Origin: Whitmania pigra
Lineage: Eukaryota; Annelida; Clitellata; Hirudinida; Haemopidae
Assembly (NCBI GenBank): GCA_021613335.1
Contig: JAJTWR010000437.1
Coordinates: 372,001 to 436,000 of the forward strand
DNA: 64,000 nt
Reading direction: 5' to 3'
Both the position numbers and the translations under genes were made by a program. The notes below the pieces were generated by a model, which was not told the DNA's origin, made no database searches, and saw only the letters and a list, made by a program, of their open reading frames with translations. Below, one piece after another: positions 1 through 9,300 of this stretch (position 1 is its first letter; each line of letters begins with the position of its first letter).

Positions 1-349
1 CATATTACGAACATGAATGACAAAATACGAGGTTCTATGCAACTTCATGGCAAACCGGCCCGCCTGAAAATCAGCCATCGCATCCACCGTCATTAAGTAA
101 TTAATTAATTTTACTTTTGAAGATAAAAATATGACTTTTAAAAATTAGCTGAAAACTGCTGGAGGCTCAGGTTATAGGGGAGAATGGCCAGGGGAACACG
201 GTTCAAAGGGTTAACCATTGTTCCATCAGGGGCGGATGCTTGCAAGCCATCATAAAAAATAATAACTATAATAATGATAGTAAGTGTGTTACTACGTTTG
301 AAATATTATAATATGGCATAATATTTATTAAGTTATCCTTTAAAACGTG
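1..349. other. 3' flank of the K2P gene, no gene seen
   Basis: AT-rich sequence downstream of the channel stop codon. I see no exon, repeat or clear polyadenylation element that I can defend. Confidence 0.5.
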
Positions 350-3300
350 CTAAATGGAGTCTTGAGGCAATTTATTTTGGTCAGCTGTGAGCTTCATTTC
401 CTCTTTCGGCAGCAATCCGAGTTTCTTTCCAAATGATCTGAAGACATAACGTGCTTCCTCTTGCATGAGATCGAAGCACATGGCCAAGAGGGCGAGTCCG
501 ACAATCAAGTACAAGGAGCAGAGAACGAGTTTCTCTTGAGAAGACGAAGGATCCACGCTTGTACCAGGCACGAAATCCCCAAAACCGATGGTAGAGAGCG
601 TGATGAAACAGAAATAGCAGCCGATGAGAAAGTTCCATTCCTTCTCCCATAGACCAAAGAGCAGTGCACCGAGGGCAATGTACCCTCCGATGAGAAGTAG
701 GCTGACGTAGATCGGTACCTGGATGTTTTTGTTGTCCTCCGTGAACAAGGCATTATGGATTCCTCGTCTCCATTGGACCATAATCTTGTACGAATGTCTC
801 AACCTCTTCGTTGCAATGGAAGATCGACTCGGTTTTGAGGCGTTCATGTGCTCGCTTTGCTTGAGAAGGGATTCCTTCGTGGGACTTGTCGGTTTGTCGT
901 TGTTGTTGAGCTACTTCTTCCAGCAGGAACATAATTTTCTCTGTGGCATCGCAAATCCGCCAACCTCCTTTTCTTCATCAGATGCTTGGCGTGCAACACT
1001 TTTGCTCTTCATTCTACGACAGCAAACGCAGCAGAGGCCACAGAAGATATTTTTATAGAAGAAACGAAAGACTGTAGCCATGAATCCGCCGACGTGAGTG
1101 ATTGAAAGAAGAGTAAGCGGGATTCCGAAGGTTGCATAAAATATTGTGATTACTCGACCGAGTTCAGTCTTAGGTGCGATGTGACCGTATCCTAAAATGC
1201 AAAAAATAAATTCAACTTGAACATTATTAGCAAAGTTTATGGCGAGATTATTGTAATTAGATATTTTTTGCGGGTTATTTAAATCTTTTCTATTGGGATT
1301 ACACATAATAACATAAATGTTTAAATTATTGCACATTCCAACAAATCGAAAATAGAAATAGACTACCGAATTCAGCGAATGAAAACAAAGTCAACTTTAA
1401 TCATATACCATCATAATTAATTATATTGGCAACACACACATGCAAACGTAGACAACGCTATGATTGAATGATGCCATTGAATGAGGGCCCCCAATGGAAA
1501 CGTCACACGTCTTTGTTTTTAATTTAAGCTTTCGATTCTATTTTAATTCATTTCGGAAAAGAATTTCTTGCAAAGGCTAAAACATAATTTTTTGAAGCCA
1601 TGCATTAACCTAAACTAATAAAGCGTAAAAGTATGTGTTATACGTCGCTGCAGTGGCGCACCCGGGAGAGTTCTAAACCATCAAAATTTTTAAATAAAAA
1701 AAAAATTATTGGATGAATCTATTTTACTACTGATATCTCGACATTTAACTAGTATTATCGGCATAATACTACAAAAATCATATCTGAAAAGATAAAAACC
1801 TGAAAACAAGTTTCAGAAGTAAAAATCCCCCCGAAACATTTTCGGATGCACCCTTAGAAATGTCGCCAACATTTTACATTTGGCAGGTTAAACCCTGCCG
1901 AGTATGTTCACAAATTTGTTACTTTTATTGCCTGTCAGTTTCAGAAACAGTCTCATACTTCACCACCGGAAATATTATCCGATGCCCTCTCAAAACAAAT
2001 TAAAAAAACGGAAAGAAATAATTTATTAATAACTCTAACTAATAATAACCTTTAGATTTTAACAGAGGCATGTCGGAACTTTTCAATATTTAGGTGTTAA
2101 ATATCAACATAAAAGAATTTGATAAGGCATTTGCCCAGAAAACAAAAGAATTGACAAGAAAGATCCAAGTAAACAGGTAAGCATAAATTGTTGAAATAAT
2201 TCGTTTCAATTTAAATTACAAAATATAAGATGATAAAGCTTTTTTAAGAAGGATATTTCTCATCTAGTAAAGCCTAAAATATCATCTGTAATTGAAAGCA
2301 AAAATAAAATTCTACAAAAATGACTTTTGAGGTTGACCAGCAGGTCAGAAAAAAAGAGAGAAAGTTGTAATGAAATTTGAGTTAATCTGCTTTTTTGAGT
2401 TTTCTTCAACGGATTCATGCAGTCAGAATTAATTAAAGTAAAAATGCTGTTTTTTCGTTATTTGCTTAATTATCTTTGGTACCAGTTGGATTGCATGCGT
2501 ATTTCTTTTATTTTTCTGTTTAATATTCGTAATTTCGCACAAATATGTGAAATATTTCTAATTTCTAATTATGATTCATTTCGAAGTTCCAAAAGCTTGC
2601 TAGGATATTATCGCTATCTTATTCTCTATAATTAAATTCTAAATTAGATAAATGTTATAATTTCAACAAATTAAATAATTTCTCTTTTTTATTTAGATAA
2701 TTTTAATTATTTTGTTGATATTGAAACCAGCAAATGACAAACGCACAAAATCTTCTACAGCTAAAAATGAAGCTTCATAATCATTATCGTCATCATCTTT
2801 TCTGATCATTCTAGACATGTGCTAATTGAACACAAAATAATAAATATGTGCATACATGCTGAAAATCGTGCAGTATTTTTTTTACTTCGGACGGTGAAAC
2901 AAAAAGCCGCCTTTGATTTGAAATCATCACACAAAACCTCAGGTTTTACAATGGAAACAATAAAAAAATTAATATATAGACATGACGATAATAAATATTA
3001 ACTCAAAAAAAAAAACGAGCAACGTAACAACGGCAACAACAACAACAATAATAATAATAATAATAATAAACTTCTCAAGCGAGTGGTCGTGCGACTGCTT
3101 TTTCGCGAGTTGATCTTTTTAGCAATATTTGTCGTACATTTCAGGACCATTTTGTGTCCCCTAAACTCCCATGCTGTGAGACAGTTTAATACTAAAAGGT
3201 GAAAAATTTGAAGTTGATAAAATTACGCTCTCTGTGTTACAACTTCAAACTACGAGACTAAAACTACAAAGAAGAGGAATTGGAGAAGTTTGGTTGACTT

Positions 3301-6300
3301 TGACACGAACTGATTTTGTGGATGATTTTGTGAGGGGTTTAAAGTTGAAAGAAGAAACTTTGGATGGTTATGGTGTGTGCTCATTCTCCGGGGGCCGAAG
3401 CATAAGCGAGTGGATAACAGCCGCTGTCCCGAAAATGCCAATACGTCAGGTCTTTAAAGGTTCGAGCTGCAGCTCTCAATTGCAAGATGGGGACATCAGA
3501 TTAATACAGATTATAGGCTGAGTCCAATGAATATCTGGGTCACATGATCCAGAAGTGCCCTAGAACAGAAGGACCCCGACACAATAGAAACAACAATGTT
3601 GTGAAAATGCTCGAACGGGCGTTGCAAAAAAGAGGCTATACAACAAGCATAGAACCTTGCATCCCAACCATCATTGGAATCAAAACCCTGGATTTGTGCG
3701 CCTGGAAAGGCGGGAAATAGTCCTTGACGTTGCCGTAGTCGTTGATACACTTGATCTTGACTGTGCCCATGAAAGCAAAAAGGACAAATACGACATGCCA
3801 GAAATCCATGCGTGGATGGAGAATAATACAGTGGAACCCAGCTATGTCGACGGCCTAGGGGTTTGCCAAAAAGCGTCGAGATAACCGATGATTGAGATAA
3901 CTGATAATCTGTATGGCGACTGTATATTAACATGTGGTTGAAATTTCTTTATATACATAATGTTCGTTAATAAATGAGAATATATATGCACGTGTTTTTG
4001 ATTTTTTTTTTGCACAAGAGCAATTGATATTGATAACAATAATATGTACTTACATGTTTGCTAATAGCAGAAGGCATTAGTAAACCCATCTAACAGCAGA
4101 GATTTACCAATTCGTAATAAACACCACCGCTGATTCTCGATAAAAACCATTATAATTATTTTTTCCTATATTGCAAACAAAAAGATCGCTCACAAAATCC
4201 CCCATTTACGGTAAAGTTGCTCACGAATTTGTGAACTATTGAAGCGCTGTATCGACATCACCTTTGTGCTCAGCAACTATAAGTTTTTTATTGCTGGATC
4301 ATAGATGTTATCAAACATTTGCTTTACCACGTTGGCCTTCTTATTCCATCCTGAAATAGTGTTTGCTGGAATGCCATGCTGACGACGACTAAGCTCTGCT
4401 GGTTTTGTTCCTTGTTCTAGCTTAGTTATGATTTCATACTTTTTCTCTATTGACTAATTGTCCAGTTTTGTCTTAACACCTCCAGACATTTTTTGAACGA
4501 AAAAACTAAACAGAATAAGCTAAAGGGTGTTTCCCCCCAGATAAAATCAGCAAGAGTGAATTGGGTTCGGCGACATAAATGAATCGACATAACCGATGAG
4601 AAAATGCTACGAAAAAGGTGGGAATTTGGTTCCGCTTCATAGTCGGCGATTAGTCAAGGGATCGAGATAACTGATGTAAAGTGGCGAATTCGGTCCTCTT
4701 TTGGGCTCGAGATATTAGGGTTCGGCGACATAAAAGTATTAGAAAATGATAAGACAAAGAGAGAATTTGGCGGTTCCATTTCAAAAAAACGTCGACTTCA
4801 TAGGGTTGGCGAGTTAACCGAGGTCGAGATAAGTGGGTTCCACTGTATTAAATATTAAAAAAATAATAACTGTTGGGGTCTTTGAAACAATAACCAGTTG
4901 AACAGAAAACTTTGTTGGCTGTCAAATATTCAGGAACAGAAACTAGAACTAAATATCGCTAATGGCCAGTACGTAATATAACCAACTCGCAATCCCTATC
5001 TTATAACAACCGTATCACTCCGTAAACTTGTAGGACTCGAACCAAACTCTAAAACTGCCTCGCTCCCGAGGTCTGTTCTTTTTATACCCGAAATGACGTC
5101 ACAACACCTCCGCGCAAGCCGAAGAGTCTCCCAGAGCTTTGAGGCGTAATCTTTCTGACCGTCTAGGCAGGGTAAGTCCTTGATCCAGTATGTTCGGTCG
5201 CTGGAAATTTTTTCGTCCTCTTGGTCGACCTCTGGGTCTTCTCGGCGGTTGTACTGTTGTGGGTATTGTTGTTGTAAGTGTAACATTTCTTGCAGTTGGA
5301 GTGGGATCCGGCACCATGCCTGGGTCATCGTCTTCCTCTACTCCGTGTCTAGGCCTCAATTGCTCAACGTGCCTCTTCCAAGTAGGTCCTTTTGGCACGG
5401 CCTGTATCAAAACATGGCGAGGTCCCAAGACTTGAACTACAATTGCCGGGATCCATCTAGGAACGCGATCCTTACCCGGACCGATGCGTTGTACGTAACA
5501 GGGTTTCCCGACATCGAATTTGGTGTTGTTCGTTCTCTTGTTGGACGTAAGATCGTTCTGTCTGTTTTGAAAACGTTTGGCAATTTGAGACACCGAAGGT
5601 AAAAGTGCGTCTAATTTTCCTCGTATTTGTCTCCCGTTTAACAATTCACTGGGTGAAAGACCCGACTCCAAGGGTGTTCGTCGGCATTGAATTAGGAATT
5701 CACTTAATGCTTGATCACACGGAAGCCTCGATTTTCTCAACGATTGTTTGAATGTCTGCACCAATCTCTTTGCTTGTCCGTTTGTAGCGGGATGGTAAGG
5801 TGCTCCTCTCAGGTGTAGAATACCTCGTTCTCTTAGAAATTCCTGGAATTCCTCTGATGTAAACGTTGGCGCATTGTCCGTTACGAGGGTATGCGGATAC
5901 CCGAAGTGGGCGAAATCCTCTTCCAGTAAATCCATCGTTGTTCTCGAAGTGATGCTTGAAGTAGGATGAATGCACGGGTATTTAGAGTAACTATCAACCA
6001 TCACCAACCAGTTCTTCCCCATGAAGTTAACCGCGTGATCAACGTGGACTCTGCTCCAAGGTCGTTCGGGTAGCATCCAGGGGTGGCTCGCAAACTTTGG
6101 TGGGTTGTTTTGATGTTCCGCACAAGATGTGCATTTCCTACACATCTCTTCAATGTCGGAATCTATTCTCGGCCAGTAAACAACCGATCGTGCTAACTGC
6201 TTCATCCTCCTCATACCGCAATGACCAAGGTGTAATCCATAACACGAGATCTCATCTTTTCTGGAATTACAATTCTATTGCCGAAAATAAGACAGTCATT

Positions 6301-9300
6301 CTGCACCGTCAGTGTATCTTCTAATTTTTGAAAATGTCGAATAGTGTCATCTAACACTCGAGGCCATCCCCCTTTTAAAAATCGTACCACCGTTGAAATT
6401 ACCTTGTCTTTGCGGGATTCTTTTGTTAAGGTTTGAGAATCGGTCGGTCGGATTTGTTTGCTGATGGCATTGATCGTGCAAACTGTTTGGTTGTCCTCTT
6501 CGTCTTCACCGACGTCAAAATTAGAATCTTGCCCGCTTGGTAAACGACTTAGAGCATCCGCGTTACCATGGTTTTCTGACCGCCGGTATTCTATTGAATA
6601 GTCGTACTGATGAAGTATCAATGCCCATCGAGCTAAACGATTTGCCGCTAACACAGGGGTCAGTTTGGATGGACTGAAAAGCGACAAAAGAGGTTTGTGG
6701 TCAGTCACTAAAATAAATTTTCTTCCGTAAAGATATTGATGAAATTTTTGAAGCGCGTAAATGATCGAGAGTGCTTCTTTATGTATCTGACTGTAATTCT
6801 TTTGTGTCTTTGAAAGTGTCTTTGAAACATGTAAAATTGGTCGTTCACTTCTATCCGGATATCGATGGAACAAAACTGCACCGATGCCCACATCTGATGC
6901 ATCACATGCAATTCCTAAAGAAAGAGTTTTATCAAAATGCGCAAGCTGCACCTCCTTCGCCAAGATATCCTTCAACTTTTGAAATGACCCCTCTGCTTCC
7001 GAACTCCAAATCCAGGGTGTTTCTTTTCTGGTAAGATTCGTCAACGGCTCTGCAATGGTCGAAAGGTTTGGGATGAATTTGTGGTAGAACTGCACTGATC
7101 CCAAAAATGAGCGTAATGTTGATGTATTTGTTGGCCTTGGCATGTTCGTCAAAGCGTCCGCACGTTTCCCCTTTTCTATCCCGCTTTTTGAAATAACGAG
7201 TCCCAGATATTCCATCGAATCTTTTGCAAAAATGCACTTGTTTTTATTGCATCTCAATCCTTTGTCTCGTAACCTTTGTAGTAAAGCTTTCAGGTTTTGA
7301 AGATGTTCTTTGGAGTTGGAACCACCGACAAGAATGTCGTCTAGATAGACTGCGACTCCTTGTAGATCACACGTCAATCTGTCCATTATTACTTGGAAGT
7401 AACCTGGAGCTGAAATTATTCCAAAAGGTAGTCTCGTTTGAAGTAAAACTCCTCTATTTGTGGTCAACGCGAGTTTTTGTTGACTCTTAGGAGCGAGTTT
7501 GACTTGATTGAATGCATCTGCTAAATCAATCTTGCTGAAGTAACGACTTCCTCCAAGTTTTCTCATAAGATCATCAGGCAGTGGCATTGGGTATCGGTGA
7601 GGTTCCAACTGGGAATTTACGGTCACCGAATAATCTCCGCAGATTCGAAACTTAGCCTTCTTTTCGCCTGGTCGCAGACTCTTTCGAATCGGAACTATCG
7701 GATTTCCGTAATCATTGAAGTGTGTTGGGATCCAAATCCCTTTCTTTATTCCTGCATCAAGAGCCTGATTTAGATCTTCCTGAATTGAAAATGGAACTGT
7801 TCTTGCTTTCACAAAAATTGGCGTTGCTTTCTGTTTGAATTTTACCTCCAGTTCGAAATCTTTCAAACAACCAAGATCTTGCTCGAAACATTCTTTGAAA
7901 TCGTGGCAAGTTTTAAGACATGCTTTTTCGACGGTTTTTGAATCCGTTTCTTCATCAACCTTGAAAACATGATTGCGTAGCAAGTCCGACATATCGATTT
8001 GCAATTCAACTATGGCTTTCCTGCCAAGAATGTTGAGTTTTGGCAACTTGGTGACATTGAATTCTAGAGGTACTTCTTGAAGGTCTGATGTCGAAACCAT
8101 CATTTCGCAGACTCCTAAGTTCGGGATTGAGTCCCCAGTTGCGGAAATATATTTCGTACTGGAAGGTGTAAGCTTGGGTTTTCCCCACCTGTTCCACACC
8201 TCCATTGAGCAAAAGTTATCCCTGGCTCCGCTGTCCAACTCGAAAACAAATTCTGAATTTCCAATTTGTAACTTTTGTACGAGAGGGGAGTGGCTCGGAA
8301 TTGTATGGATTGAATTCAATTTTCTCTCTCTTTTGAACTTTTTCTTTAAACATGCTTTTTCTAAATGTCCTATGATTCCACAGAAGTTGCATTCAGTTTT
8401 GACATGCCTGCAATCATTGGCGTGGTGTCCTTTTGTTCCACATCTTGGACACGTCCCTTTCGGGAATGGAAATTTAGAAAGTTGCTGTACTTGGCGTCTT
8501 GGTTTGAAATTCACTTTTTCTTGTTTGTTGTCGGCAGGTTTGAACACTTTCATTACCGGTTCGTCCGGTGTGCCGTGTACTGTGGCTTTGGCAACCTTAG
8601 CAGATTCTTCCACTTCCGTAGCAATTTCAACAGCCCGATTGAAAGTTAATTCATCATCTGGAATTTTGAAAAGCGACTTGAGAACCGCCTCGTTGTCAAC
8701 AGAACATACAAATCTCGTTCTCAAGGCTTCGTCGAGTGTGTCCTCAATACTAGGAAAGTCGCACGTAGAAGCTGCTGTTCGAATTTTCGCCGCGAGTTCT
8801 TGAATGGTCTCGCCAGGTTGCCTTTTTATCTCGGTCCAAAATCTAAACCTTTCTCTCACAATGAATCTTTTGGGGTTGAAATTTTTCGTCATTACTACTT
8901 GAATTTCCGAAAAGTCTAACTTATTGACTTCGCATGGAATTGTCTTTTGTGAAGCCGCAGTTTGTAAGAGTTTGTAAATTGAAGTTGACTGGTTTGTGAG
9001 AAAAACTTGAGTAATTTTTGAGGTCGGAATAGAGTTTGCTTCTGTAAAGGTTTGAAACCGACTCATGTAGTCACCCCACAGCTCTTTATTCGGTTCGAAA
9101 GGCATGAAATTAGGGATGGTCGTAGAATTCTCAGCAATTGAACGAACCAGGGTTTCCATTTGTTTCGAAAATAGTTCCAGAAATTTAGCGATATCCGCCA
9201 TTTTCACCCGCTTTGAAATTCAAATACACTGCTACTGAACAAATTCTGACAAACCTTTTCTGTTGGTTTCCTTGAAAATATCACTTTTCAGACTTTGAAT

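Noticed and set aside
8174..8803. 209-codon plus-strand frame inside the gypsy element
   Set aside because: Antisense shadow of the gag-protease region.
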